Shown: positions 1-11,116, counted from the first letter of the stretch. The stretch: DNA of 64,000 bases from Thinopyrum elongatum (GCA_011799875.1 CM022301.1:327936929-328000928), one strand, 5' to 3'. Notes: generated by a model not told the origin, from the letters alone. Numbers and translations: made by a program.

Positions 1-68
1 GCGAAGAAGAAAGAGAATGATTACCTCTTACTTAAAGCACTCATCGCCAGAACCAAATTAACAGCAAG

Positions 69-1567
69 TTGTTCGAATCGGGGAGTAATACTATTTCTGA
101 CGGCATGGATGATGAAGAAATAACTTTGCTGCTTGCTAAAAATAAAGCAGACATACTTGAAGCACACAATTACGTCCATGGCCAGTCATTTCTTGTTGGC
201 AAATACTTTGATGAGTGCAGCTCCAGTTGCCGCGAGTTACATAAATATTGCATGGATCAAATGTCAGGAGGTCATCATGTTCTGCTAGTCCACTATAGCA
301 GAGATCATTTCCGACACGATGCTTGTTCCATTAGTGTGAGTTTCGAGGACTTACATCTCTTCTTCAACTTCAACGAGCTTGATGCCACTCTTGTTAGATG
401 CCTGATTTTGTAAGTACTTAACAAACTCTGATCAACTTCTCCATACAAGGTTGTAAATGATAAACAGTTAACTGCATTTTATTCCTCTCAGGGGATTGAA
501 CGCGCAGATAAGAAAAAGGGAGAGTGTGTATTTCATAGATCCTGCATTAGCAAATGGCACAACATTAGATGGTAAGGATGCACGGGAGTGGGCCATTAAC
601 ACGGTCGTCCATATCTTCAAAAACACGTCCCATGCAGAATCATTTCTCTGGCCATATCATGAATGATAAGTCAAGTAAACAACCACGCATACACTAATTG
701 TCTTTCAGATTTTGACATAATTCGTAAGTTCATGGCTTTCTTAATATGTAGCAATCACTGGATATTGGTATTCATTGTTCCAAACAAGAACACAGTTTAC
801 TACATGGATTCTCTTAGAGAGTCAACAAACGCTCAGGATCTGACGCATCTTCAGCAATTCATGGATAGGTATTGAATTCTATGATGTTAAAATTAATTTG
901 CATTCATATCTGGTTCAATAATTGATGTTGTGAAAATTCATCTTCATTTGCAGTGTGTTCGCATTATGGAAAACTAAACCAGGGAACCTGTTCAAGAGGG
1001 AACTACCTCTGCAGCACGAGATCGTTTCTCCGATAACACACAGAAATCCGTTATTTTCAGAAAATGTATCCAATAGTCTGCAAATACTTTTTCTTACGCT
1101 AGTCAAATGTTCAAGCTTCTAAACAAACCTCTTTCTATTTTTGTCCAAAGAAAAAAAATACATCTAACACCGGTTAGGTTGTTCCTAACAGGACAAATAC
1201 ATGACTAATTCTGTACAAAAAAATTCAGTGTCCTCAGCAAAAAGCAGGGACCAACCTTTGTGGATACTATGTTTGCAGACACATGATCTCCATCTACAAA
1301 TCTGCTGATAGTTGTGAAGATGCTTGCGAATTAGTACCAGTATGTCTATCTTGATTAATATCTTCTACTCCACTCATATGGCACATTCTGATCTTAAAAA
1401 TACTGCAGCTCATCTTAGAACCGAAGACCCCTGAACTGCTCCCCGCTGGTGAATTGCTGATGGTTCGGAGATTTATCAGCAACTTCTTCCTGAATCACTA
1501 CATCAATCCCACTGGTGATAATGAAGATTTCAGCATGCGTTCTCCTGAAACATTGAGTAAGAGTTAG
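69..1567 (+). pseudogene. Ulp1/C48 cysteine-protease-like CACTA protein, 3' exons
   Basis: Several exon-like blocks on the plus strand form the C-terminal half of a SUMO-protease-like (C48) domain. The first block runs to 409 (donor at 410), the next starts at 492 after CAG, and both keep phase. A further block around 710-868 carries the His motif SNHWILVF (His codon 756-758) and YYMDS (Asp codon 807-809). The block from 954 joins in phase through an AG/T split codon. The block near 1234-1339 carries QKAGTNLCGYYVC, with the catalytic Cys at 1259-1261. The last exon, 1409-1567, ends at TAG. The His-Asp-Gln-Cys set is therefore present. Exact borders at about 660 and 1066-1234 are uncertain, and the start lies upstream of the window or is lost. 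Such ORFs are known passengers of plant CACTA elements; whether this one is active is unknown. Confidence 0.7.
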
Positions 1568-2330
1568 CCGCTAAACATATACGCATGGATCCATTGTTTT
1601 CCATATGATGAGGTCTTCATATTTCGTACACTATGATTAATTATGTAATGCACATATATGTCGACAAATCATTGGAATTTAGCTACCATTTGTTCAATTG
1701 CAACTATTGTGAAATCTGATGAATGTTCTTCTTGTGGATACTATTTGTTCAATTGATATTTGTTCTATTGAATATTGTGGCGAATTTGCTTTTTGCATGC
1801 CGATTCAAATGGGATATTTTTGTTTTAACCTAGAAATTGCTCCGCACACGGTTCAACTAAATGAGTGTGTGCGATCCACATCGGAAAGCATGCGTCAATC
1901 GTAGCTGAACCGTCGGTGATACACAACAGATCGCAAATGATTTGCAGCACTACTACGTGTGCGTAGGGGCTCCGGAACCGTTTGTGATATCACATTATCT
2001 CACACGAGAGCTCGGAGTAAACCATGCCGGTGTGCCCAATGTAAAATACAATCCCAGTCATAAATTTTTCAGGAAACGTGTGGGATCCCAAAGGAAAAGC
2101 ACACATCACTCTTACCGCAACCGTCGGTGATACACAACAAATCACAAATGGTCGGCAGCACTTGTATGTGTGCGAAGGGGCTCCTGAACCGTTTGTGATA
2201 GAACATTATCGCACACGGTAATTGTTGGGAAACGTGTGTGATGGAGTCTTGCATGGCAGACGGGTTCTGCAGAAAACTCATGTGCGATGGGGCACATATC
2301 GCACACAGTTCATATGTTGGCCCGTGTGCC
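1568..2330 (+). repeat. CACTA subterminal repeat region, proximal part
   Basis: There is no credible ORF here. From about 1838 onward the sequence is dense in variants of CGCACACGG / CCGTGTGCG and ACCGTTTGTGATA in both orientations. Subterminal repeats of this kind are transposase-binding sites in CACTA elements. The stretch 1568-1837 is A/T-rich with no recognised motif. A larger duplicated block is listed separately. Confidence 0.6.
1908..2219 (+). repeat. Diverged direct repeat of about 100 bp in CACTA subterminal region
   Basis: A block beginning AACCGTCGGTGATACACAAC occurs at 1908 and again at about 2119, spaced about 211 bp. Both copies proceed through GGGGCTCC, GAACCGTTTGTGATA and a CACACG-type end. 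The copies are diverged but colinear. Confidence 0.65.
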
Positions 2331-2833
2331 TTATGTCTACTACGCAACTTTATTCTTGTAGACACGTGTTGGGCCTCCAAGCGCAGATTTTTGTAGGACA
2401 GTAGCAATTTTCCCTCAAGTGGATGACCTAAGGTTTATCAATCCGTGGGAGGTGTAGGATGAAGATGGTCTCTCTCAAACAACCCTGCAACCAAATAACA
2501 AAGAGTCTCTTGTGTCCCCAACACACCAAATACAATGGTAATTTGTATAGGTGCACTAGTTCGGCGAAGAGATGGTAATAAAAGTGTAGTAATGATAGTA
2601 GATATTGATTTTTGTAATAGAAACAATAAAAAACAGCAAGGTAGCAATTGATAAAACAGAGCACAAACGATATTGCAATGCTTGAAAATGAGGCCTAGGA
2701 TCCGTACTTTCGCTAGTGCAATCTCTCAACAATGCTAATCTAATTGGATCGTATAACCATCCCTCAACGTGCGATGAAGAATCACTCCAAAGTTCTTATC
2801 TAGTGAAGAACATAAGAATAAATTGTTTGTAGC

Positions 2834-2985
2834 TATTCTTTCCGATCGATCTATCCAGGAGTTCGTACTAAAATAACACCAAGTTATTCTTTCCGATCGA
2901 TCTATCAAGAGTTCGTACTAAAATAACACAAAGTTATTCTTTCCGATCGATCTATCAAGAGTTCGTACTAAAATAACACCAAAGC
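2834..2985 (-). repeat. 51-bp minisatellite, three copies, inside W0
   Basis: Three head-to-tail units start with TATTCTTTCCGATCGATC at 2834, 2885 and 2935 (periods 51 and 50). The same unit occurs about twice in W2 (about 63100-63205) and once in W1 (about 5745-5830). Confidence 0.85.
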
Positions 2986-3361
2986 AAATTCAGATTCATA
3001 ATACTCAATCCAACACAAAGAACCTCAAAGAGTGCCCCAAGATTTCTACCGGAGAAACAAGGACGAAAACGTGCATCAACCCCTATGCATAGATTACCCC
3101 AATGTCACCTCAGGAATCCGCGAGTTGAGTGCCAAAACATATATCAAGTGAATCAATATAATACCCCCATTGTCACCACGAGTATTCATATGCAAGACAT
3201 ATATCAAGTGCTCTCAAATCCATAAAAGTATTCAATCCGATAAAACGAAATCTCAAAGGGAAAACTCAATTCATCACAACAAGATAGAGAGGGGGAAACA
3301 CCATATGATCCAACTATATTAACAAAGCCCACGATACATCAAGATTGTGCCATCTCAAGAA

Positions 3362-3389
3362 CACGAGAGAGAGAGAGAGAGAGAGAGAT
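3362..3389 (+). repeat. GA microsatellite in W0
   Basis: An uninterrupted GA run. The same site in the W1 and W2 LTRs carries CT repeats (11704-11744 and 62611-62628), so it is a family-specific simple repeat of variable length. Confidence 0.85.
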
Positions 3390-3972
3390 TAAACACATAG
3401 CTACTGGTACAAACTCTCAGCCCTAAGGGTGGACTACTCCCTCCTCATCATGGTGGCCGCCGGGATGATGAAGATGGCCACCGGTGATGATTTCCCCCTC
3501 CAGCAGGGTGCCGGAACGGGGTCTAGATTGGTTTTTCGTGTCTACAGAGGCCTGCGGCGGCGGAACTTCTGATTTAGGGTTACCCGCGAGGGTTTTTGGA
3601 ATATTTGGGAATTTATAGGGCGAAGAGGCGGTGTGGGAGGCCACTGAGGTGGGCACAACCCACCTGGGCGCGCCTGGGGGGTTATGCTCTCCTCAGAGCT
3701 CCCCTCTGGTACTTCTTTGGTCCACCGGGCGTCTTCTGGTCCAGAAAAAATCTCCAAAAAGTTTTGCCGCATTTGAACTTCATTTGGTATTGATTTTCCG
3801 CGATGTAAAAATCAAGCAAAAAACAGCAACTCACACTGGGCACTATGTCAATAGGTTAGTCCCAAAAAATGATATAAAGTTGCTATAAAATGATTGTAAA
3901 ACATCCAAGAATGATAATATAATGGCATGAATACTTCATAAATTATAGATACGTTGGAGACGTATCAGTGCC

Positions 3973-4207
3973 TTACATACTGTTTCCCAAACGGTTCATT
4001 ACGACACACCGTTTGGTTTCACCAATCCCGCACGTGCGAAAGAATTTAGTGTGTGCTGCATCGCATACGATTACATTTGGCAAGGCCTCTGCATCATGGC
4101 TCCCTATCCCCGACGGTTTCTGGGTCGTGTGGGAAGGGCCCCCCTATCGCAGTCACTCACTTGGCGATGGTTCAAAATGCCGTCACGGAAAGGGGTTAAA
4201 AACCGTG
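3973..4207 (+). repeat. CACTA subterminal repeats, distal part
   Basis: Continuation of the CACTA element after solo LTR W0, with motifs such as AAACGGTT, CCGTTTGG, GTGTGCTGCATCGCATACG and AACCGTGTGTAT. The series ends at about 4207 without a recognisable CACTA terminus. Confidence 0.55.
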
Positions 4208-4342
4208 TGTATAGCACCTCGCTGTACCAATGGCATCTCCGGCGGTAGTACCTCTGAGATGCGGTAGTACCGCTCCGGCGGCTCTACCTCCCCGAGGTTC
4301 CTCCTTTTCTCTATTTTCCTGGACCTACTGCCCGAGTGGTAT

Positions 4343-4362
4343 TACCGCTCCATGGAGCGGTA
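4343..4362. repeat. 20-bp perfect palindrome
   Basis: TACCGCTCCATGGAGCGGTA reads the same on both strands. It sits among several near-palindromic GCGGTAGTACCGC motifs about 50 bp upstream of the TATA box of LTR piece X. Confidence 0.85.
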
Positions 4363-4412
4363 GTACCGCTTGTGTGCAGGCTGAGCACATAACGGTTGGA
4401 TTTGGGAGGTCC

Positions 4413-4420
4413 TATAAAAG
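4413..4420 (+). promoter_or_regulatory. TATA box of LTR piece X
   Basis: TATAAAAG followed by GGGG, in a non-coding LTR context. Transcription would be expected to start about 30 bp downstream. Inferred from motif only. Confidence 0.5.
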
Positions 4421-5440
4421 GGGGTCTTCTTCCCCAATGGATTTCATCCCTTGAGCCCGTGTTCTTCCCCCATTGTTGACCTTCTTCGAGATTGCTATCT
4501 CTCAATCTCTCCAATGATTATTTCTAGTTCCTGAGGGAAAAGAGAGAGGAGGTCTAGATCTACATTTCCACCAATCACGTTCTCCTCTATGTGAGGGGAA
4601 CCCCTCGGATCTAGACCTTGGATTTCTTTTAGTTCTCCTTCTTGTTCTTCCTCTCATATTCCTCCATATCTTTCGTGGCTTTGGTGGGATTTGAGAGTGA
4701 GGGACTTGGGCACTCTGTGTGCCCTTGCCATTGCATTTGGTGCATCGGTTTGAGTTCCCACGGTGATACATGGAATTGAAAGTTGAGTAGCTTATTACTC
4801 TTGGGTGCTTGGTACCCTTGAGCTTGTTCCTCTTTGGTGCTTGGGCGCCCTAGACGGTTGGTGGTGCTTCGGAGCTCAATCATTGTGGTGTAAATCTCCG
4901 AGCAAGCGTCGGGGTCTCCAATTAGGTTGTGGAGATTGCCCCGAGCAATTTGTACGGGTATCGGTAACCGCCCCCAAGGGTTGCCATTTGTACGGGTTCG
5001 GTGACCGCCCTCAAGGGTCCCTTAGTGGAATCATGGCGTATTGCATTGTGCGAGGGCGTGAGGAGATTACGGTGGCCCTAGTGGCTTCTCGGGGAGCATT
5101 GTGCCTCCGCACCGCTCCAAACCGAGATTAGCAACCGAAAGGGTGTGAACTTCGGTATACATCGTCGTCTCCGCATGCCTCGGTTATCTCTTACCCGAGC
5201 CCTTTACTTATGCACTTTACTTTGTGGTAGCCATAGTGTTTCATGTTATATATCTTGCTATCACTTAGTTTTTTATCTTGCTTAGCATAAGTTGTTGGTG
5301 CACATAGGTGAGCCTAGTTATTTTAAATTTTGTGCTTTACAAATTAAACGCTAGTTTTATTCCGCATTTGTTCAATCCTAGACCGTAATTATTTTAATGC
5401 GCCTATTCACCCCCCTCTAGGCGACATCCATGATCTTTCA

Positions 5441-6341
5441 GTCTTGCATGTGGATACCCATGGTGACAATGGGGTGTTCTATTGATTCACTTGATATATG
5501 TTTTGGCAATCAACTTGCGGATTCCCGTGGTGGCATTGGGGTAATGTAGGCATAGAGGTTGATGCACGTTTTCGTCCTACTTTCTTCGGCAGAAACTTTG
5601 GGGCACTCTTTGAAGTTCTTTGTGTTGCATTGAATATTATGAATCTGAAGTTGTTTGATGCATATCGTACAATTGACTCACAGGATAATTGTGGTGGCAT
5701 TGGAGTATCTAGGTGACATTAGAGTTGATTGATGCGTATCATATGGTGTTATTTTAGTATGAACTCTAGGGCTCTTTGTGACACTTATAGGAATAGCTTA
5801 ATAGATTGATCGGAAAGGATAACTTTGAGGCGGTTTGCTACCTACAACGATTTCTTCTTATGCTCTCCACTTGATAAGAACTTTGAAGTGATTCTTTGTC
5901 GTGCATTGAGGGATTGTTAAATTATTCAATTATGTTAGCACTGTTGAGAGATTTCACTAGTGATAGTAGGAACCCCAGGCCTTGTTTCTAAGCATTGCAA
6001 TACCATTTGTGCTCACTTTTATCACTTGCTACCTTGCTGTTTTTATATTTTCAGATTACAAAACCCTATATCTACTATCCATACTACACTTGTATCACCA
6101 TCTCTTCGCCGAACTAGTGCACCTATACAATTTACCATTGTATTGGATGTGTTGGGGCCACAAGAGATTTCTTGTATTTGATTGCAGGGTTGTTTGAGAG
6201 AGACCATCTTCATCCTACGCTTCCCACGGATTGATAAATCTTAGTACATCCACTTGAGGGAAATTTGTTGTTGTCCTACAAAACTATGCACTTGGAGGCC
6301 CAACAACATCTACAAGAATAAAAGTTGCGTAGTAGACATCA
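5441..6341 (+). repeat. W1 5' LTR, right 900 bp
   Basis: Colinear with the right half of the W2 LTR (about 62794-63714), ending AGTAGACATCA as in W2. The left about 745 bp, including the promoter, is absent. Confidence 0.88.
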
Positions 6342-6351
6342 AGCTCTTTTC

Positions 6352-6370
6352 TGGCGCCGTTGTCGGGGAG
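6352..6370 (+). other. W1 primer-binding site (tRNA-Asp)
   Basis: TGGCGCCGTTGTCGGGGAG, ten bases after the LTR end, complements the 3' end of plant tRNA-Asp with one difference. This primer choice is characteristic of Athila-type gypsy elements. Confidence 0.85.
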
Positions 6371-6463
6371 GTGAGTGCTTGAAGGTATATCTTTAGATCT
6401 TGCAATTGAATCTTTTAGTTTCTTGTTTTATCACTAGTTTGGTTTATGAAAGAAAACTAAAAA

Positions 6464-7444
6464 ATAGAATTGAGGTTGTCTCAAATGCTTTATCTTTATG
6501 AAGTCTTTCTTGAAAATGATGGATCAGAAAATTGTTCCAAAGAATTAGAAAAATAATTCAATAAAATGTTTGGTATAAAATCCTTGAATGACGATCATGA
6601 TTGAAATGTTGTTGGTATGCTTTCTATGAATATCTATGATGCTAATGATATGCAAACCCTAAGCTTGGGGATGCTATATCTGATGAAGATAATATTTTTA
6701 GTCCCCCCAAGTTTTGATGAGCAAATTTATTATGAGGATTGCATGCCTCCTATTTATGATGATTACAATGATGAAAGTGGGTTTGGAAGAGTGTCAACAC
6801 TAGGAAGTAATGATCCCACTATTTTGAAGGGTGTTGAATCTTATTGTAATAATTATGAAAGTGGATTTGGAGAGGTCATGACTTTATTTAATGATGATTC
6901 CACTATTTCGGAAGAGGTTTCAATTAATTATGACAAAAAGGTTGCTATCTATAATGCTTATGGTGATGACATGTATGCTATAATGAATAATAATAACCAT
7001 GAAACTTGTCATCATGATTTTAATATTCAAGTTGGTTATGTCAATCAAGTATCTCATGATAGTTATTTTCTTGAGTTTGCTCCCACTATTATGAATGAGA
7101 AGAAATTTGCTTATGTGGGAAGTAATAGAATTTCTATGCTTGTGGATCATGAAAAGAATGCTTTATGTGATAGCTATATTGTTGAATTCATTCATGATGC
7201 TACTAAAAATTATTATGAGAGAGAAACATGTGCTTTTACATATCCCAATAATATCAAGTTTCCTCTCAATGTGTTGAAAGTTTTGAAGTCATGCCTATTT
7301 TGCCTTCCTATGCTAGTTGATTCTTGCTCCCATAAATTGTTTGCTCACAAAATACCTATGCATAGAAAGTGGATTAGGCTTAAATGTGCTAGTCATATGC
7401 TTCATGATGCTCTCGTTATGTTTCAATTCTTTACTTTTATGTGA
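6464..7444 (+). pseudogene. Single ORF of W family, function unknown, decayed
   Basis: An open frame from the ATG at 6617 to the TGA ending at 7444 (275 aa) is the intact part of a longer ORF. Comparison with W2 shows that the original start (ATG at 63840 there) is ATA at 6464 here, followed by in-frame TAA and TGA before 6617. The protein is acidic and rich in Asp, Asn and Tyr, with an internal repeat (DESGFGRVSTL / YESGFGEVMTL). Near the C-terminus it has NYYERET and HKLFAHKIPMHRKWIRLKC. The same pattern (NYYERGT ... HKLFLYDMPMHRKGVRLRHC) ends the ORF of element C, so the two are related at least there. I recognise no gag, protease or pol motif. Confidence 0.65.
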
Positions 7445-8091
7445 GCATCATTGAAATCATCATGTCTAACTAAAAAGGCATTAAAGAAAAGCGCTAGTCG
7501 GGAAACAACCCAATATTTACCCCTACTATTTTTGTGTGTTCACATGATTAAGCTACTGTAGTAATCACGTTTCATAGCTTTTGTTTCAATAATGTGCCAA
7601 GTAAAGCCTTTGGGATGATTTTGATGATAGTTGAATTGATTCTGTTCAATAACAGAAACTTTTGCGCCCAGTGCTGGAATTACTGTAATTCACTGGGACG
7701 TGATAAAATTCTAAATTGTTTACACATCATTGATATACAAATTTCCGATGTTGTCCTAATTTTTCAGAACTTTTGCAAATACAGAAGTATGGTGTTTGTT
7801 CAGATCATTACAGGTTGTTCTGTTTTTGACAGATTCTGTTTTCGGTGCATAGTTTGCTTGTTTTATAGTTTCTGTGACTTATATTGGTCAATATAAGTTG
7901 TATAAATGATTTGGTACAGTAGGAATTATGTGATAACAATTATGAATCTTGTCTTGACAGTACTAAAGTGAATGATTTGCTCTTTACCATACTAACCTAT
8001 CTCACGAAGTTCCGTTAAGTTTTGTGTGATCGAAGTTTTCATGTTTTGGGTGAGATATCGATATGAGGAGAATAGGGAGTGGCAGGATCCT

Positions 8092-8200
8092 AAGCTTGGG
8101 GATGCCCAAGGCACCCCAAGGTAATATCTAAGGAAGACCCAAGCGTCCAAGCTTGGGGATTCCCCGGAAGGCATCCCCTCTTTCATATTCAACATTATCG
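8092..8200 (+). promoter_or_regulatory. Double hairpin module, W1 copy 1
   Basis: Two successive stem-loops, each beginning AAGCTTGGGGAT, identical to the polypurine-tract motif. Arms are GGGGATGCC / GGCACCCC and GGGGATTCC / GGCATCCCC, and the module ends with TATCGGT. Equivalent modules occur at 9075, 22653 and 49642, and a variant in E at 18621-18669. The function is not known; it looks like a structured cis-acting signal. Confidence 0.7.
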
Positions 8201-8370
8201 GTAAGCTCACTTGGAGCTATATTTTTATTCATCACATGATATCTGTTTTGCTTGGAGTGTTATTTTATTTTGTTGAGATTTGCTTTCTGTTCTTTAGAAT
8301 AATGTTTTGTATCCTTTATTTAAATAAAAGTGTCAAATATAGCCTTTAGCATGCTTGGTTTGCATGTTCA

Positions 8371-8850
8371 TGAGTTGCTGTTTCAAAACTGAAAGTTTTC
8401 TATTATTATCTGAATTCTTCTGGATGGTAAGAACATGATAAATCTTGAAATGTTTACGCAGTAAGCTATAACAAATTTTCTAGTGTGGTAATTTTTTAGA
8501 ATTTTTGGAGTTAAAGAAGTATGAATCTTTCTTCATCCTTTACAGACTATTCTGTGTAGACAGATTGCTGTTATGTTTGCATTGTTTGCTTATGTTTGCA
8601 TTGTTTGCTTGTTTAATTCATGAGTTGTTGTTTCAAAACTGAAAATTTTCTATTATTATCTGAATTCTTCTGGATGGTAAGAACATGATAAATCTTGAAA
8701 TTTTTACGCAGTAAGCTATAACAAAATTTCTAGTGTGGTAATTTTTTAGAAATTTTGGAGTTAAAGAAGTATGAATCTTTCTTCATCCTTTACAGACTAT
8801 TCTGTTTAGACAGATTGCTGTTATGTTTGCATTGTTTGCTTATGTTTGCT
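8371..8850 (+). repeat. Tandem duplication of about 250 bp
   Basis: The block starting TGAGTTGCTGTTTCAAAAC at 8371 is repeated at 8621 (TGAGTTGTTGTTTCAAAAC) with few differences, period 250 bp. The spacer contains short TTTGCATTGTTTGCTTATG repeats. Confidence 0.85.
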
Positions 8851-9074
8851 TATTTAATGATTCTATTTGAGGATAGGAGTATTAAATATGCAGAGGTATT
8901 TAGTATGCAATGTTAAATTATAATTTTAGTGATTTTCTACAGTAGAGAATGTTAAGGTTTTGAGTTGATTTATACTAACTTATCTCACGAGTTCTTGTTG
9001 AGTTTTGTGTGTATGGAGTTTTTAAGATTTAGGGAAACCATTATATGAGAGGAATTAAGGAGACACAAGAGCTC

Positions 9075-9186
9075 AAGCTTGGGGATGAACAAGGCATCCC
9101 AAGTTAATATTCCAAGAAGTCTCAAGCATCTAAGCTTGGGGATGCCCGGGAAGGCATCCCACCTTTCTTCCTCAACAACTATCGGT
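9075..9186 (+). promoter_or_regulatory. Double hairpin module, W1 copy 2
   Basis: Second copy of the module, with arms GGGGATGAACAAGGCATCCC and GGGGATGCCCGGGAAGGCATCC, ending CTATCGGT. It is preceded by the same ACTAACTTATCTCACGAG block as copy 1, so a segment of about 1 kb was duplicated early and has diverged. Confidence 0.68.
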
Positions 9187-10180
9187 TAGCCTCGGTTGAG
9201 CCTAAGTTTTCACTTGTTCACATGATGTGTGCTATCCTTGTTGTGTATTTTATTTTCATTTTGTTTGCTGTTTGAATAAAATACTTAGATCTGAAAGTTT
9301 TTTTTTGAGAGAGAGTCCTCACATAGCTACTTAATTATTTAAGTACTCATTTGATCTTCACTTATATATTTTTGGAGTAGTTTGTCATTTACTCTTGTGC
9401 TTCACTTATATCCTATGAGTAAATTTATGAATGAATTGAATATCATGAAGTTGAAATTATATGTGCATCATATGATTGTCCCATGGGGAGTAATGACTTC
9501 ACATATAAGAAGTATAAGTGGTAAAATTTATTGAAAGTTAGCAAATACAACATTGGTCACTTGAACAATTCATGAAAGAATATTGAAAGAAGAGAGATTT
9601 CACATATCAATATACTATCTTGGACATATTATATGATTGTGATCCCCCATTAATTATTTTCAAGCTTGATCAAGTAGTTGATGTTGGACAAGGAAGACAA
9701 TGTAATGGGTTATGTTTGTTTATATTCACATATAAGTTATATTGTTATGGATCCTCCAAGATGTGGTGCTTGTTTAGGATCTTTGCTAGCCAAAAATTTC
9801 TGTACTAAGCGGGAATGCTGCTTGTGCATGCAAAATCCTTGAACCAAGTTTCTTCCATGAGAGCCCACTATATCTACCTATGGATTGAATAAGATCCTTC
9901 AAGTAAGTTGTCATCGATGTAAAAATCAATAAAAAATTACTCTTGAATATGTATGATCTTTTATTGCAAGGGAAAATAAGCTTTGTATGAACTTGTGATG
10001 ATAAAGAAATAAAAGTGACGGACTGCATAATAAAGGTTGCTATCACAAGGGGCAATATAAAGTGACGTTCATTTGCATTAAGGGCTCGCACATACAAAAA
10101 ATCAAAAGTGCATGACAACCTATGCTTCCCTCTGCGAAGGGCATATATTTTACTTTTCAGTATTTAATTTTATGGAAGAG

Positions 10181-10924
10181 TCAATAGTATTCCTTATCAT
10201 TCCAACCTCATTTATTCTTTAGTTGGCAAGCATCATGTGGTGGGGAAAGATCCAGGCACATATATCCAGTTGAATATAGGTGATCATGAGTTATTATTGT
10301 TGACATTATCCCTGATATAAATAAGTTGTGAGGCAAACATTAAGCCCCTATCTTCCTATGTGTTTGACTGAAAGATTTTGTTCTAAAAAATATGCTTTGA
10401 GTGTCAGCAATCAAGGAATATTAATGATAGTTGAGTATGTGGAATTTTCTAAAACAAGGCTCTTACATAGACCCTTCCTGAAAATAAGATGAATTGTAAT
10501 TGTTTGATGACTGAAAACATAGTTTGTTAGTTTTCAAGAAAGTTTATGGTCTTCAATAGTATTCCTTATCATTCCAACCTCAGTTATTCTTTAGTTGGCA
10601 AGCATCATGTGGTGGGGAAAGATCCAGGCACATATATCCAGTTGAATATAGGTGATCATGAGTTATTATTGTTGACATTATCCCTGATATAAATAAGTTG
10701 TGAGGCAAACATTAAGCCCCTATCTTCCTATGTGTTTGACTGAAAGATTTTGTTCTAAAAAATATGCTTTGAGTGTCAGCAATCAAGGAATATTAATGAT
10801 AGTTGAGTATGTGGAATTTTCTAAAACAAGGCTCTTACATAGACCCTTCCTAAAAATAAGATGAATTGTAATTGTTTGATGACTGAAAACATAGTTTGTT
10901 AGTTTTCAAGAAAGTTTATGGTCT
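10181..10924 (+). repeat. Recent 372-bp tandem duplication
   Basis: 10181-10552 is repeated at 10553-10924 almost identically (for example CCTCATTTATTC versus CCTCAGTTATTC, and CCTGAAAATAAG versus CCTAAAAATAAG). The unit holds part of the 3' block shared with E and F, such as GCATCATGTGGTG and GGCACATATATCCAG. Confidence 0.92.
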
Positions 10925-11116
10925 ATACTTTAACATGTGAATAGCTTCCTACTTGATCATGAGAAGTTTTATGAGATGAGCTACTATTTATGATATATAA
11001 TGATGCTAGAGAAGGTGATTGAAATTATCATTGATCAAATTTATGCACAATGCTAGCATTCACACTTCATAAATTATTTCTTTTATCATTTACCTACTCG
11101 AGGACGAGCAGGAATT

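Larger units (their letters stand above)
2331..3967 (-). mobile_element. Solo LTR W0 (Athila-like W family)
   Basis: This is a complete LTR in reverse orientation. The left end is the complement of the W LTR terminus (expected TGATGTCTAC, here TTATGTCTAC). The right end is the complement of TGATACGTCTCC. It is flanked by a perfect 5-bp duplication GTGCC (2326-2330 and 3968-3972), so it is a genuine insertion reduced to one LTR by recombination. It matches W2 (62050-63714) in reverse throughout. It contains a three-copy 51-bp minisatellite, a GA microsatellite and part of the paired-GGCGCGCC palindrome near 3639-3690. The length, 1637 bp, is close to the 1665 bp of W2. Confidence 0.9.
1..4207 (+). 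mobile_element. CACTA (En/Spm-like) DNA transposon, 3' part, truncated
   Basis: The left side holds the last exons of a Ulp1/C48-like protein, followed by a region rich in short direct and inverted copies of motifs such as CGCACACGG, CCGTGTGCG and AACCGTTTGTGATA. That combination is typical of plant CACTA elements, where a protease-like ORF can accompany the transposase. The 5' end and transposase lie outside the window. No CACTA terminal inverted repeat is visible on the right: the subterminal repeats stop near 4207 at the junction with LTR piece X, so this end is truncated. The element is split by solo LTR W0 (2331-3967); repeats resume at 3973 after the duplicated GTGCC. Confidence 0.72.
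4208..5440 (+). repeat. LTR piece X of an unassigned LTR retrotransposon
   Basis: Non-coding sequence with LTR features. There is a TATA box (TATAAAAG, 4413-4420) about one third in. The right end, CCCCCCTCTAGGCGACATC... to CTTTCA, resembles the CA-terminated 3' end of grass LTRs that precede a tRNA-Met primer site. Repeated GCGGTAGTACC-type motifs fill 4236-4375. The left border is placed where CACTA motifs stop; no clear TG terminus or target duplication is seen there, so the piece is probably 5'-truncated. On the right it abuts W1 LTR sequence directly at GTCTT. Confidence 0.45.
7445..11116 (+). other. W1 non-coding internal region
   Basis: No credible ORF in 3.7 kb. It contains blocks shared in the same order with G and C: an AGCGCT box just after the ORF (about 7490), a GCCAAGTAAAGCC box (about 7597), CTAATTTTTCAGAA (about 7756), a block around ACTAACCTATCTCACG (about 7990), double hairpins at 8092-8200 and 9075-9186, and CTTCACTTATAT repeats near 9358-9420. 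A block at about 9810-10170 is shared with E and F (CTTCCCTCTGCGAAGGGC and neighbours). Two local tandem duplications are listed separately. Confidence 0.75.

Noticed and set aside
663..875. A 70-codon small gene starting at 663.
   Set aside because: It is an exon of the Ulp1-like CACTA gene: the first codons are probably intron and a splice donor truncates the frame at 868.
2834..2985. CRISPR-like array.
   Set aside because: Units are directly adjacent without unique spacers and lie in a plant LTR; an ordinary minisatellite.
4208..5440. X as a complete solo LTR with duplication GTCTT.
   Set aside because: GTCTT follows the right end, but no GTCTT or TG terminus is found at the left border and W LTR sequence is absent there.
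6352..6370. tRNA-Asp gene remnants at the primer sites.
   Set aside because: Only the 3' end complement is present, placed just after each LTR; these are primer-binding sites.
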